Source: Hyaloraphidium curvatum
Lineage: Eukaryota; Monoblepharomycota; Hyaloraphidiomycetes; Hyaloraphidiales; Hyaloraphidiaceae
Assembly (NCBI GenBank): GCA_025558095.1
Contig: JAIVFI010000021.1
Coordinates: forward strand, 558,001 to 622,000
Reading direction: 5' to 3'
Length of the DNA: 64,000 nucleotides
Position 1 is the first letter of the stretch, and each line of letters starts with the position of its first letter. A model generated the notes under the pieces. That model ran no database searches. It was given only the letters and a program-made list of their open reading frames with translations, and was not told where the DNA came from. The position numbers and the translations under genes are program-made. This document shows, piece after piece, positions 32,418 to 44,867 of this stretch.

Positions 32418-33258
32418 CTGTGGCAACGTGAGCGCCGAAGCCGGGTCAACAGCCGGATCAAGGGGGCCCAGAGCAGAAACTCCTGCGGCAGCCGTGGGAG
32501 AACGGCGCCTACGATCTCGCGGAGAAGATCGTGAGCACTTGGCTCCAGAAAGCTCCCCTCCGCCCCTCAGGAAGGAGAGCCGCGAACTGATTTCGCCTCG
32601 ACGAAGAACCCCTACACCTTCGGTAAGCAATGGCATGGGCGTGAAGGAGCAACGTCGCTTACCTCGACGAAGGTAACGAGAGCGACGACTCGCCCCGCGG
32701 CGCTCAAGAGCCGTGTTTAAGCGGGGTCAGGGAGTTCGAAGGCGGGAGGGGGGAAAGAAGACGAAGCAGCCACCGCGCTCCTCGTGCTCCTGGGAAGGAA
32801 ATAGTCTTCTCCGCAAATGCCGACTTCATTCGTTGCCCATGTTGTCTCTCCATGCCCTGGCGACGCGGCTGAGCGAGCCCCAAGCCGGGGACGAGGTTCA
32901 AGAAACGCTGTCCGCGCCCCGAAGACGTGCTTCCCCCGCCTCCGCAGCCACCGCGGGGCAGAAAAGCACCGCCATAACATAAAGACGCGTGCTGGAACGT
33001 CTGCAGCGGCCCACGAGACGGTGGAGCGCTGTTCCCGGCGTCGAAGCACCTGGGCCGCGCGAGCGTCTCCCCCGGGCCCCCGGCGCCGTATCCGAGGCCG
33101 CCCACGGCATGGAAAATTCGCAAATAATTCCCTGCGACGGCCTGCACCATCGGCGAGGCCGGGGGAGCACTACAGCAAACAGGTCGGTTGCGAGTGCACT
33201 ATACAGCAGATAGCATGACACGCTCCTGGGGCCGAAAAAAGCACCCCCTTACTCCCAT
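32418..33258. other. Upstream region of the Ig-like protein gene; no further gene supported
   Basis: Should contain the missing first exon and promoter of the minus-strand gene. Several frames exist but none shows a signal peptide or recognisable domain. Confidence 0.35.
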
Positions 33259-36200
33259 ACAATGCGAGCCGACACCGTTCCGCTCGTAGCTGGACCGTGC
33301 AGTTTGACCGTGCAGGCTTCTTCCTTAGCTGGGCCAAATGCAGTCAGAGCCAAAGGACGCTCGGTCCTTCCAAACCACCGCCGCGCAACGGATTGCTCCT
33401 GCACCACTTCGTCCACTACCAAAGAGCGATGTTGCAGTACACACCGGCGGGCATAGCCTGCCAAGAGTTTGAGCCGAATTGAGTCGCCGCTGGCCCCTTG
33501 ATGGCGCCCATTGGAGGCACTGGGGTGGTTCAGACAGGCAGGCCGAGGAGGGGCCGTTTCGGAACCTGGCCGATGCTCTCGTAACTGGGCCCTGCTGGGC
33601 GACATCTTCGACCGCAAAACAGAAGTGGCGATATATCAGAGTCATTTCGTGCGCGCGATCGGGTACCTCGGCCAGGATTCGCTTTGAGCTTGGGGAGATG
33701 CGTCCCGACTCCAGCCATTCGGTGACTGTGCGCGCCCCGAAGAGACCGGCGCAAGTCGCCAAGAGGCTGCAAAATGGGGTCGGCATGGGTCATTTGCGAC
33801 ATTTCCATGCTTAAATAGGCCCTTGCGACGGCCGTGCGCGGACTTGCGGAAGCGCGCAACGCGTCGCACAAACGGAGAGGGCTGGTTCGGGGAACCTGTG
33901 TCAACAAGGCAGGCCGGCGGCGGTTGCCCGCGTTCCTGGAATGTGGTTTTGTGGGGTCATCACAAGCATTTGCGGTTTTTAGCGCCCCCCTGGGCGCGCT
34001 GGGGTCGGTTTGGCGTAGGGGGGTTTTGACTCGGTCGGACTTCCACCCGCTCAAACGTCGCGAAACGGCCGGCTCTGAACGGGGCTCTCCGCCCCGCGCG
34101 CCATCGCAGCCTCCGAGAACACGGCCCGGCAGTCACATTTCGCGCTCATCTGTCGCGCACGACTCGTTTTGGCGCCGTAGTTTGGCGGCCCGCCCTGCGG
34201 CCCCGGCCGCCGCGCCAGCGCCCGTGGCGGGCAGCGGAGGGGAAAACCAGACGACACTGCGTGAAAAGAGCTCGCAATGGACGGTGCAGGGGACGGCGCC
34301 GGCCGTCCCGCGGCCGGTTCGCGGGCGGTTCGCCGCGCGGCCCGTCGGGCGCCGCGAGCGGGCCAGGTCTCTTCCGCGCCGCCGCTCTGGGCACCAGCTG
34401 CCGGCAGCAACGCAACCGAATGTGCGTGATTCGAGAACGATTGCTCTGTGGCCGGTCGTCTGAGGCGCTTGCTCGGTTCCCGCAGCTGTCATTGACCTGA
34501 CTGGGAACGCTCACGCCGTCGATGCTGTTTGTAGCCCCGCCTGCTCCGCGCGGAGAGCGGTATGCTGACCATGCCCTTTAGCAGCCCGCAGCGGTGCTGC
34601 CGTCGAGCGCTGCGGTCCCGCGCGCCGGCAGCAGGTCGGCTCCTACGGTGCGAAATCCGGGCGTGACGTCGACGTCAGCTCGATCTGAAATTCCTCGCCC
34701 GGACAGCGGAAACGTAAGGTGGACGAGGACCAGGACGTGCAGAGAGCTGCTGCGATGGACGTGGACGAGAATGTCGCCGACGAGAATGGCGCTGGTGGTG
34801 GGTATTCAAGCAAGCCGATCGCAGCCTTCCCGTCACCAGCCTTCGCTCCCCGTTCTCCCTCGGCACCCCGCCCCGTCAGCCCGGTCACCAAACGCCGTCG
34901 GAACGCGATCAGCCCCCGGCACCGGCCCCCTGGGTGCATCGTCCGCGGCGCCGCAGCCGCCACACGCGCAACGCACCTTTGCCGACATTGTCGAGCACGG
35001 CACCGCCAATGCTCCCACGAGGCTGTCCCGCACGGAGCGCCACGAATCAGAACTGCGGCGCAAGAAGCAGAGGACGCTCGACTCGCTCGACGACCGCCTC
35101 GCCCGCTGCGTCAATGACATCGCGCCCTACGTGGAAAGGAGGCTCCGGGAGCGCGACGCCGTCGAGGTTTCGCGTGCGATGGTCGCGGCGGCTCTGCAGT
35201 CGGCAGATACTACGGACGACGAGCTGGTGCGGGTGCTGCAGGCGCACATCCACGTGCTGGACGACGTCCGACAGGTCGAACCGTTGCCGGCGGTCGCTCT
35301 AGGGTTCCTCGCGATACCCGGGCTCGTCCGCACGCTGTGCCGAATGGTCGTTGACCCACACACGTTCGATTTCGAGCGGATGCCGGTCGTCGTCGGGAAG
35401 CTCAAGGACGGCGCGCCTTTCGGGGATGGTGCAGGCACGGAGGCGCCGCCCGCGTTTCCCCGTGCGGGCCGGCCGTGGCCGGGCATGGATTCCGACGCCT
35501 TTGCCAAGCAGATCACACAGCAGGAGCCCGAGATCGCAAGCCTTGCTGAACTCTGGGACTTTGAGCTCGTGGACCGCTCGCAAGCACCTGTGAGGTGAGA
35601 GGTTGCCGAAGCCAATAGAATGCATGGCTCTGACCGCCATGACTCTGCTCCGCCAGATCGGATTCGTCGGCGCCCCAGTTCAAAGGATACCTTCGAACGC
35701 GGACGGTTGCGGCCGAGCAACACATGAAGGAGATGCAGCGCTACGCCTCCCGTTATGTCGCGGATGCGCCCTGGGCTGTTTGCTCGTTCAAGGACGCCGA
35801 GGCTGTCGCCGCCGCCGCTGGAGACGGCATTCACGCTCCGTTCACGACCACATACGCCGGAGTGGTGTACAAGAGCGACAAGAGCCCCGCGGACAGGCTT
35901 GTGGAAGCAGCTGCGAAGGACGGAAGCTGCCGGTACACCAACCTCGTCGTGTGCCAGGCCGTCCCACCGGGCACGGAGTCGGGCGCCGCGCAAGCGGAAG
36001 CTGCTGATGCCGCTGGAGACGATGTCGCGGACGACGGGGAACGCGGTTCAGACGAGGAAGATCTTGAACCCGGCGAGGACTTTGACGGTCAGGGAGATCT
36101 GGAAGAGGACGAGGGGGGCATGGACATCGATGCTTTGGCCGCAGCCGCGGGCTGGGTTGCCAACGCCTTCTTCGTGCTCGAGCTGTGGGCAGATCCGAGC

Positions 36201-39039
36201 ACCCAGGCCGACTTCTTCCTCAAGCACTCCATCTTTTCCTTCCTGGAGCGGCTATCCGTCGCTGTAGGCGGCTACCAGTCTGCCAACTCGGACGTCGGGG
36301 GATTTTTGCCCGCATGGCGTCTCCGTCCCGAGGTGGCCGAGGTCGGACGCCGGCTCCAGGACGCGCGGCAGGAAGCCCCCTTGGCTACCGACCCTCAGCC
36401 CGGACCTGACCATCCGATGGTGCGGGCTTTGGACGACCTGTTCGGCGACTCGGGTGCGGGTTTCTATGCTGCTTTTGGCTCGTTGGGTTCAAAGGTCCCT
36501 CGTCCTACCGTGGACATTTACCGACGGCAGCTCACCGAGCCCATTGCCACGGTACACGGGATTCAGGTCGGGATGGTTGCCGCCAAGGACGTCACGGCAC
36601 GTGCTCAGGCGAATGCAGGGTCTTTCTATAGCCCTTTTGAGGGTCGTGGGCCGAGGATCACCAGCGCGGCATTGCTACGTGGTCTTCGCCGTCAAGCCGA
36701 CGGCGCTTCCGTCGCAGAACGCCTTCTGTGCCTCTACCAGTCCCTGAAGAAGCTGCTCCCGCCCTTCGTGGACCTGATCCTGATAACCATTCTGTGCCGC
36801 CGCAAGGACAAGCTGTACCTTGCATTTCGGTTCTTTGCAAGGGTTCTGAAGATCCTTCGGCCGCTCGCGCTTCTGTCAGTCAGTTCGCTGACCACAACTG
36901 TGTTGGTCAACGGCTGTTTCGGCCAGGATTTGGACGCCCTGAACGACTCTGAAGCGTCGCTTGAGTGCCAGAAGAGGCGCTTCGCCGCGGCAGGAGAACG
37001 AATTGAGCTTGCTGGCAGTCTACTTGTGTGCCGGATTGGACATGGTCAAGGAGAGCTCACAGTCACTGTTCCTGTTGGCCATGGAGGCGCCCTATCTCAC
37101 GATCCGACTTTCGGACCCATCCTCTACAACCTGAACGAGCTCATTGTCGAGGAGTTCCAGGAGCTGACATATTTCCTCCACGAATGTCTTTTGCTGCCCG
37201 AGGTACGTGCGGCCGTTCCTCGCAAGAGGCTGTCTGGAGCTGACAGGCTCCTTTCACCTGCAGTCTCCCTTCCCTGAGCTGCTCAAAGCTCCCGACTCGA
37301 GATACAAAGCTCTGCTGCATCTGCGCGATTGCTTCGCAGACGCAGCTTTGGATGACGGGCTCTGTCGACTCCTCCAGGGCATCAAGGCCGAGGCCATCGA
37401 CGCGTTCCACTGCATTCGAGGCGCCCGCATGTGCTCGGCGTCCGCGAGGAAAGCGGGCCGCCGGGCGGACGTCGCGGCTCTCTTTGCTCTGGCGGCCGGA
37501 GACGCTCGTTCCGCGACTTGCTACGTGACATCCGGCGAATCCGTTGCGGTGGTGGCTTCACAGCCAGTCGCGGCGGTCTCTCGGCGGCCGCTCGATTTGA
37601 ACCGCCTCCTACACTTCCAACCTGACCGCTACCTGTCTTCTTGCGACGTTGCTGCAGTCGCAACTCTGCCTCCGCTCCCTCCGGGACAGAAGCTCGTGCA
37701 GCCTCTAACGGCCCAGGGACCGCGAAACTCCCCGGAGAGGGATCTGCAAGTACTCGTCTTGCGCCACCTTGCGGCTACCAGCGAGCTGCACCTGGCCCGC
37801 CAGAATGGGAATTCCTCGCCGATGGCGTGGCTCGTGCGACCCAAGGCCGCCCTCGACCCGTGGTCCCTCGGACCCGCAACGCACGTCGATCCCTTTAGCG
37901 TCGACTTTGCGGAGTTTATCAAGGGGGTTACACCCGGCGCAGCTTTTGCTAAGGCTGTCGGGGGTTGGAAGTGGGATTCGCGGCCTTCGGACGGCGTGGG
38001 CGATCGCACTGCAAGTTCGTTCGAGCGAACCCTAGCCGTTGGCATGACGGCCAAGCGGGTGGCCGGCAACCCTGCATGGGTGTCGAATTTCGTCTGGGAC
38101 AGCTTGATTGCGATGACGGCTCCTACCTACCCCAACGCCAAAGTACCTGATGCACTGCAGTATCGCTGGTGTGCCTGCCCGGCATGCTTGTTGTGCTTTT
38201 TGGACAACCGAGACGGCGGAGCACACCTCGCCAAGGACTGCTCTGCGGGCGGGCACAATGGCGCCGGCAACCGCGACTTTCCCAAACACTACTGCGTGTT
38301 TCCACACGATCTTCCTGAGCTCGAACAGCTCACCATTCCGGAAGCCTATCGGGACCGGCTCCGCATGCTCGCCGTCACCGACATCTTCCCAAATGGCTCT
38401 CCCGCGTTTGCAGGCCTCTCGGCCGAATTCCAGACCCTGGTTCGGACGTATGGAAGCCTTCGGATCCTTGCTCGTACCGTGGAGAGCGTCGGGAACGCAG
38501 CGGAGCGCCGGAAGGAGAACCAGGCATACCTGGAAAGGGCTGCACGGGACCGACTGCTGAAGGCATACCTCTACCTCGGCAGGCCTTCGGAAGTCCTGCA
38601 ACAACCCGAAGCGCTCAGGCGCAGCGGACCTTGTCCCATTGCTTCGACCCTGCGCACTCCAGGTCAGCTTGCCAACCCCCTGTGGCCGTTGGCAAACTCC
38701 GAGTGGCGTGGCACCAAGCGCATGAAATCCCTGTGCTACAGACTCGGAACGGGCGTCGGTATCGGATTGTATACGTGCGATGTGTCGGGCTGCACGGATC
38801 TGACCAAGAAGTACGTCTCTGGGTACCGGCTCGATTCGCAGTTCCAGCCCTACTGCAACAAAGGGCACCGAAAGACGACGATCAGGACCAGCCAGCGTAT
38901 TCCCAACTTCTGGATGCTGGAACCCATCGTTCGGATCGAGTTGATGCGGATTTGGGCGAACCCGGCGGACCCTCTTCACGCCGATCTGGGCGTGAATCCG
39001 GAGGGCGACGAGGCATGGGATGTGGACGTGGACGAATGA
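33259..39039 (+). mobile_element. Candidate element B (5' leader plus large unknown gene)
   Basis: The left 780 bp (33259-34040) and part of the coding start (34862-35072) recur, in the same order and orientation, at 39769-40812. The leader is non-coding on both strands as far as I can tell and should hold the promoter of gene B. The right boundary is set only by the end of gene B and is uncertain. Duplication of a whole leader plus N terminus suggests a repetitive element family. No terminal inverted repeats or target-site duplications could be identified by eye. Confidence 0.5.
34755..39039 (+). CDS. Gene B: unknown 1362-aa protein with Cys-rich C-terminal half
   Basis: Four exons (34755-34883, 34957-35594, 35657-37202, 37264-39039) with introns of 73, 62 and 61 nt join three reading frames into 1362 codons; the ATG at 34755 is the first in frame but an upstream exon is possible. 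No family recognised. The N terminus is acidic, then helical and charged (ELRRKKQRTLDSLDDRL), then very acidic around residue 400. Further on are CACPACLLCFLDNRDGG...CSAGGHNGAGNRDFPKHYC and YTCDVSGCTDL...YCNKGHRKT, likely zinc-binding clusters, and an acidic end. Catalytic motifs of known transposases, polymerases or recombinases were not seen. Probably nuclear and nucleic-acid-binding. Its 5' part is duplicated at 39769-40812. Confidence 0.75.
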
Positions 39040-39768
39040 GTATCCTGGCGGGCCGGGAACGATCTCGGCGCCTCTCGCCCCGCTGCTCCAAGCTGCGACG
39101 GTCTCAGCCACATCGGGCATGTTTCGGCACTAGCTGGCCCGTGCGGTGCGGTCGGCTGCCCACGGGTCGCACGACAGGTTGATAGGCCTTCGCTGTGGCT
39201 AGCTTTCCGGGTGTGAATATACTTATTCGATGGGAGTATCGACTACCCGGACGACCTCGGCCTTTTTGGGTGGCAGCGGGATGGGTCGGGGAAGCGATCG
39301 GTGGTGCCTCCGGCCCTACCCGCGAGCTGGGCAACCTGACCGTTGTGTGCCATCGGCGCAAAGCGCCTCATTGTCTGCTTTTGCTTCAATATCGCCTCTA
39401 GCGGCGAGCGGAGATAGTCGGGGTTGTGGCCAGAGTGTGTCGGGGCACCGATCGGGCGCGCCTCCGGACCCAGCCGGCGCCTCGTGCCAGGAACATCCAA
39501 TGCAACCGACGTGAACGTCAAGAATTAACCTAAATCTTATTTGGAATCGAGCAATGGACGGAGCGCAAATAAAGCTTGAGCACGGGACCGCAAGCGTCAG
39601 TGCACGCCTGCGCGAAGGCCCTCCAAAGTTGCCATCGTGCCGAGAGGACCTTCAGTCGAATCTAGCATTCTTCCTTTCGACGGCACATCCACCGTTTTTG
39701 GAAGTAGAGAGTGACGAGCCCGCGCGTCGTGCACGCGTCCTCTATCGTCGAGTGAAAACACCCGTCCC
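39040..39768. other. Sequence between gene B and its partial 5' copy
   Basis: No gene recognised. A loosely repeated motif (CGATCGG...GCCTCCGG...CCC) occurs near 39293 and 39450, and a canonical AATAAA lies at 39568-39573, too far from gene B to be a confident polyadenylation signal. Confidence 0.35.
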
Positions 39769-40812
39769 AACAATCCGAGCCGACACCGTTCCGCTCGTAG
39801 CTGGACCGTGCAGTTTGACCGTGCAGGTTTCTTCCTTAGCTGGGCCAAATGCAGAGCCAAAGGACGCTCGGTCCTTCCACACCACCGCCGCGCAACGGAT
39901 TGCTCTTACGCCACCTACCAAAGAGGGATGCTGCAGTGCACACCGGCGGGCATAGTCTGCCAAGAGTTTGAGCCGAATTGAGTCGCCTGGCCCGTTGATG
40001 GCGCCCATTGGAGGCACTGGGGTGGTTCAGACAGGCAGACCGAGGAGGGGCCGTTTCGGATGCTCTCGTAACTGGGCCCTGCTGGGCGAAATCTTCGACC
40101 GCAGAACAGAAGTGGCGATGTATCAGAGTCATTTCGTGCGCGCCATCGGGCACTTCGGCCAGGATTCGCTTTGAGCTTGGGGAGATGCATCCCGACTCCA
40201 GCCATTCGGTGACTGTGCGCGTCCCGAAGAGACCGGCGCAAGTCGCCAAGAGGCTGCGAAATGGGGTCGGCATGCGTCATTTGCGACATTTCCATGCTTA
40301 AGCAGGCCCTTGCGACGGCCGTGCGCGGACTTGCGAAGCGCGCAACGCGTCGCACAAATGGAGAGGGCTGGTTCGGGGAACCTGTGCCCACAAGGCAGGG
40401 CATCCCATCGAGGCCGGCGGCGGTTGCCCGCGTTACTGGAAAGTGTTTTTGTGGTCATCACCAAGCATTTGCACTTTTTGGCACTCCCCCTGCGGCGCTG
40501 GGGTCGGTTTGGCGATCGCGGCAGGGTTTTGACTAGGTCGTATCCAATCACCTTGATCACGCCTCCCTCTCTTACCGGGTTTCGCTCCGTCCCATGCTCG
40601 CACCCCGCCCCGTCAGCCCGGTCACCAAACGCCGTCGGAACGCGATCAGCCCCCGGCACCGGCCCCCTGGGTGCATCGTCCGCGGCGCCGCAGCCGCCAC
40701 ACGCGCAACGCACCTTTGCCGACATTGTCGAGCACGGCACCGCCAATGCTCCCAAGACGCTGTCCCGCGCCAAGCGCCGCGAATCGGAGCTGCGGCGCAA
40801 GAAGCAGAGGAT
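39769..40812 (+). repeat. Internally deleted partial copy of element B's 5' region
   Basis: 39769-40537 matches 33259-34040, and 40601-40812 matches 34862-35072, so about 820 bp of the full element are missing in between and everything 3' of the first 200 bp of coding sequence is lost. The segment still contains the first intron of gene B (donor after CCG, acceptor GCCGCAG) and the start of the RTFADIVEHG exon. Beyond 40812 the sequence is unrelated. Several small deletions relative to the other copy are visible. Confidence 0.85.
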
Positions 40813-41513
40813 GCGATCTATTAGATCGCCTCCTCGGGACGGGTTGCCCACTGCAGGATTCGGCCCTGACGGCCCGCGCTTTGCCCCGCCTAAGCGCCGC
40901 AATCCCGGCGCCGGTGTGAGGAAACTCGAATTTTGGGTCGTGGGTGGGACTGCTGCGGGTTTGGGGTGCGCCCTGATCGGCCGTCGCCTCAGTGCAACCG
41001 AACGGGGGGGCACTCCACGGACGGCCGTCGACGTTGATACAATCCGTGTTTCTTCATCCTGAGCCCAAGCGATGTATCGCGCGGTGTCAACAAGCAGCTT
41101 GAACGGCGTCGTGCACGGTGAACTGGCGGAAAGCCTTTGATCTGGAAGGGTCGGTGCATCGATCCCTCAATCACGTAAATCAGCCTTAGTCGTCGGGCGA
41201 CGCAGAGAGAGCAGAGCAGATCGGGTATCTACCCACATTGATCTGGCATTAGGGGATTATGAAGCGCGCGTGGAATGCTAACCGGGACACGGCTGAGGAT
41301 GAGCATCAATCGCTCCAACTGCAGCCTTCTGCTTCATACTGTTTCTAGCTCCCGCGTTCTCCCGCCGCGACATCGCATCCCCAGCCCATCCCGGCGCTAC
41401 CGCGTCCTGGGAAGGCGTCGATCGTTACCGGCGTGCCCCTCGCGGGGGAATGCGCGGTCTCATCGCTGTTTGCTTTTCATTAGGCGTAGAATCATGCTTT
41501 GTTTCACGCTTTA
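40813..41513. other. Intergenic upstream of calmodulin
   Basis: A frame continues out of the element B copy to 41062 but has no recognisable content. No other gene seen. Confidence 0.4.
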
Positions 41514-41514
41514 G

Positions 41515-41522
41515 ACTATAAG
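41515..41522 (+). promoter_or_regulatory. TATA-like element of calmodulin
   Basis: ACTATAAG in otherwise GC-rich DNA, about 120 bp before the well-placed ATG at 41637 and 380 bp before the first certain calmodulin exon. Confidence 0.35.
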
Positions 41523-41763
41523 CCGTCCGTTCTCTCTCGTCGCGTTCTTGGCTTTGTCAAGCAAGTCTGGCGGGAGGGTTCCGCGACAACACCCCACCCC
41601 CACCTCTGCACAGAACGGCCAGCACGGCAGTCAAAGATGGAAAGTATTCTGCCGCGAACAGCAACGGAACAGAAAGGAAGGGAGGCGTCGGATTGGCTCG
41701 TGCTGGACGAGGCCAGACAACTAGCGCCGCGGCGCGGCTTGCTTCACAGACGCGCGATGTTAA

Positions 41764-42518
<755 letters not shown>

Positions 42519-42781
42519 GGTTAGGCCAGCTGTAAGAGCACCGAACCGCTTTCATTGCATAAGTCCATAAAGCGTACAACGGATGTGGTCCGTAACGGGT
42601 ACTCTCTCTCGAAAAGGCCGGGCACCATCCGGATAGACGAAAAGAACCTCCTGTTCTGGTAGCGGGGCACCGAAGCTGCCCGTGCTCGGTCCGCTCCGTC
42701 TTGCGAAGGCGAATGATGTTACGAAAGGGCGGAGATTAGGAGTTATCCTTACGGAGCTGCCGGCCTTCTCGTGTCAGTCCT

Positions 42782-44403
42782 TCACGAGCCGCACCCCCAG
42801 ACGCCGACCCACAGCAAATGCTGGCTTCCTCCGATCTGCAGCGAAGCCGTCGCGGCGGTCGCTTCGACGTCGTCCACTTCCCAGTTTTCGCCGCACCCCA
42901 GCCTCTCGGCCTCGCCCATCACGAGCCGCAGGAAGAAGCGGCGCACATGAGCCATGACGATGTCAAGCAACTGAGCGGGCACATCCGCGATCGGCGTGGT
43001 GATGCGGGTTTCATTTCCGTCCGCATGGAAGTCGCAAAACACCTGGTCGGGGGTTCGGAAAAAGAAAACTGTCTCGCCACTGAACGAGGTCAGCAAAACG
43101 GCCAAGGCGGGCATGGCAGAACTGACCTGCCAAAAGCCACCACGCGGATTCCAGGCTGGCCCGGCGCATACTCCATTGGTAACCGTGCCTCAAAGTCGCA
43201 ACCCAAAGCGCGTGCAGAGTTCCCAAAGGCGTCTAATGCATCTTGAACCCCTGAAAGAAGTGCAATCCCTCGCACCGAAGAGGAGAAACCTATGCCTCGT
43301 GAATCAGACCTCGCACTTATCTTCGACGCCGATGTGGTGGCGTACCCCCGGATGAGTCCTGCCCTTCGCCCCGGACCCTCCGATTTCCTGGGTTAAGCGA
43401 CGTCTGCTGCTCCTTGCGAAGCATCAAGCCAGCGAGGAGGGAAGACTTTTGCCGCTCTCGCCGGGAACGCCCTGGTCTCGCGTGCGGACGCAGTATCGAA
43501 GTCTGGCGAGAAGCGACGTTTATAGTTCCTTGTCTAGCCTGTCCGCGGGAGTCGAGCGTCGTAGCCAGGAAGCTGCCTCGCAAGACTTTCAGACTTACCC
43601 TTTGATTGGCTTCATTGTTGAAGAGCGTACGCTGGGCAATCTCGAGCTCGAGCTCATGAGAAGCAACAACACGTGCTGCGGAACACGGCTGACGGTGGGT
43701 TCCTCCGCCCGGCAAAAGAGCTCGGAGAGTCCCACGTTGGTTCTCCCAGATTTCCCAGGTTTCATCACCGTGAACATGGCGCGCCGAATCAAAATCAACA
43801 CCTGGATGTAGGGTCCCTGACCCTCGCGATGGTCCAGAATCGGCTGTTGCCCCCGCACGACGCCGCAGAGGAAGAGTATGTTTTGCCCCGAAGCCGTGCG
43901 CTGATCCTTCAGGCAACGACTATGAACCATTCTGGCGAAGCTAAGCCTAGTAGCCAACACATTCCCACCTCCAAATGCGTAATCAATATGGTAGGCGAAT
44001 TCTGGTTCCCCCTCTGTCCTCGCTGCCTGAGCCAGTGCGTGCCATCCACGGGCACGAAGCAATGCAAGAGCACCGGCATGCAGCATTTGCTCCTCAGCCA
44101 AAGCGAGGTTTAGAGAAGTTAGGACGGTCCGAAGAACGCCGGAGGCGTCTGTCAGGATCTGCTCATCGGGGAATAACTTGAATGGGTTCAGGACCGGGGC
44201 TGCCATCGCACCTGCCGCTTTGATTCCAGCGCGAACTGCAGCTCGCGTCCGCGTTCGCCGGAATGATCCGTGGTCGGCGCTGCGCCGGCTTCTGCGAGAG
44301 CGATCGCGGCCATTGCCCGCTCTTCCGGAACAGGGTCTGCCATAGAGCTTGCGTGAAGGAGGCGGTCAATGATCTCCAACAACAGCTTGTTCTCCTCTAG
44401 CGC
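42782..44403 (-). CDS. Unknown multi-exon minus-strand gene
   Basis: Coding-looking segments line up on the minus strand: ALEENKLLLEIIDRLLHASS...RERGRELQ-like helical sequence (about 44403-44199), then LNPFKLFPDEQILTDASGVLRTVL...MLHAGALALLRARGWHALAQAA (about 44206-43960), GIALLSGVQDALDAFGNSARALGCDFEARLPMEY (about 43300-43115), and SGETVFFFRTPDQ...ADVPAQLLDIVMAHVRRFFLRLV (about 43060-42782). An intron of about 47 nt (GTCAGT...GTTCAG) separates the last two. The first 45 residues resemble only superficially the N terminus of SS18-like proteins. Exon borders and ends are approximate; no family recognised. Confidence 0.4.
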
Positions 44404-44867
44404 ATGGCTGGGTTCCGTTGCGGGTGCAACGTGGTCACGATGAGCTTCGGGTTGGATAGTACACGAGAGGTCGTACTAGACGTGGCTGCGGACCTCATCC
44501 GCCGTTGACAGAGACGAAATGGTTTGGTGGCCTCGTACTGCGCCGCCTAGGTCGCGCTTTCGCGATGACACGCGGTCAAGTTGGGGGGGGCACCCCGCCC
44601 GACCAAACCTACGCCGGAATCGATGTCGTGAGCCGCTTCGTTCGCGCTCCCAGACGATGGATCGGCGTCCAGTCGACGCGAGTCCAATGATAGCTTGACT
44701 GCTTCCATTGGTGCAGGACGACGATTTCAGGGACGATCGTCACGATCGCGCAGCGCACACGGTAGTGGGATCCGCGCTGCGCTGGTGCCCTAAACACGCG
44801 ATGCGCGCCCGATGCACTCATTAGCGTGTGACTGACCTGTGGTGAAACGCGATCGGTCTCGGCCTCC
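44404..44867. other. Divergent intergenic region before GGA
   Basis: No gene seen. It should hold the GGA promoter and the 5' end of the minus-strand unknown gene. No convincing TATA box. Confidence 0.35.

Noticed and set aside
34594-34883. Gene B starting in the longer frame at 34594
   Set aside because: That frame is Arg/Ser/Pro noise up to 34956; the alternative frame with MDVDENVADENG plus a 73-nt intron joins cleanly to RTFADIVEHG and the sum stays in frame.
33259-40537. The 780-bp direct repeats read as LTRs of a retrotransposon
   Set aside because: The right copy also contains early coding sequence of gene B after a deletion, so it is a damaged 5' copy rather than a terminal repeat; no primer-binding site, protease, RT or integrase is present.
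42782-44403. Similarity of LEENKLLLEIIDRLL to SS18/SSXT proteins
   Set aside because: Only about 12 residues are reminiscent and the rest of the domain does not follow, so no name was assigned.
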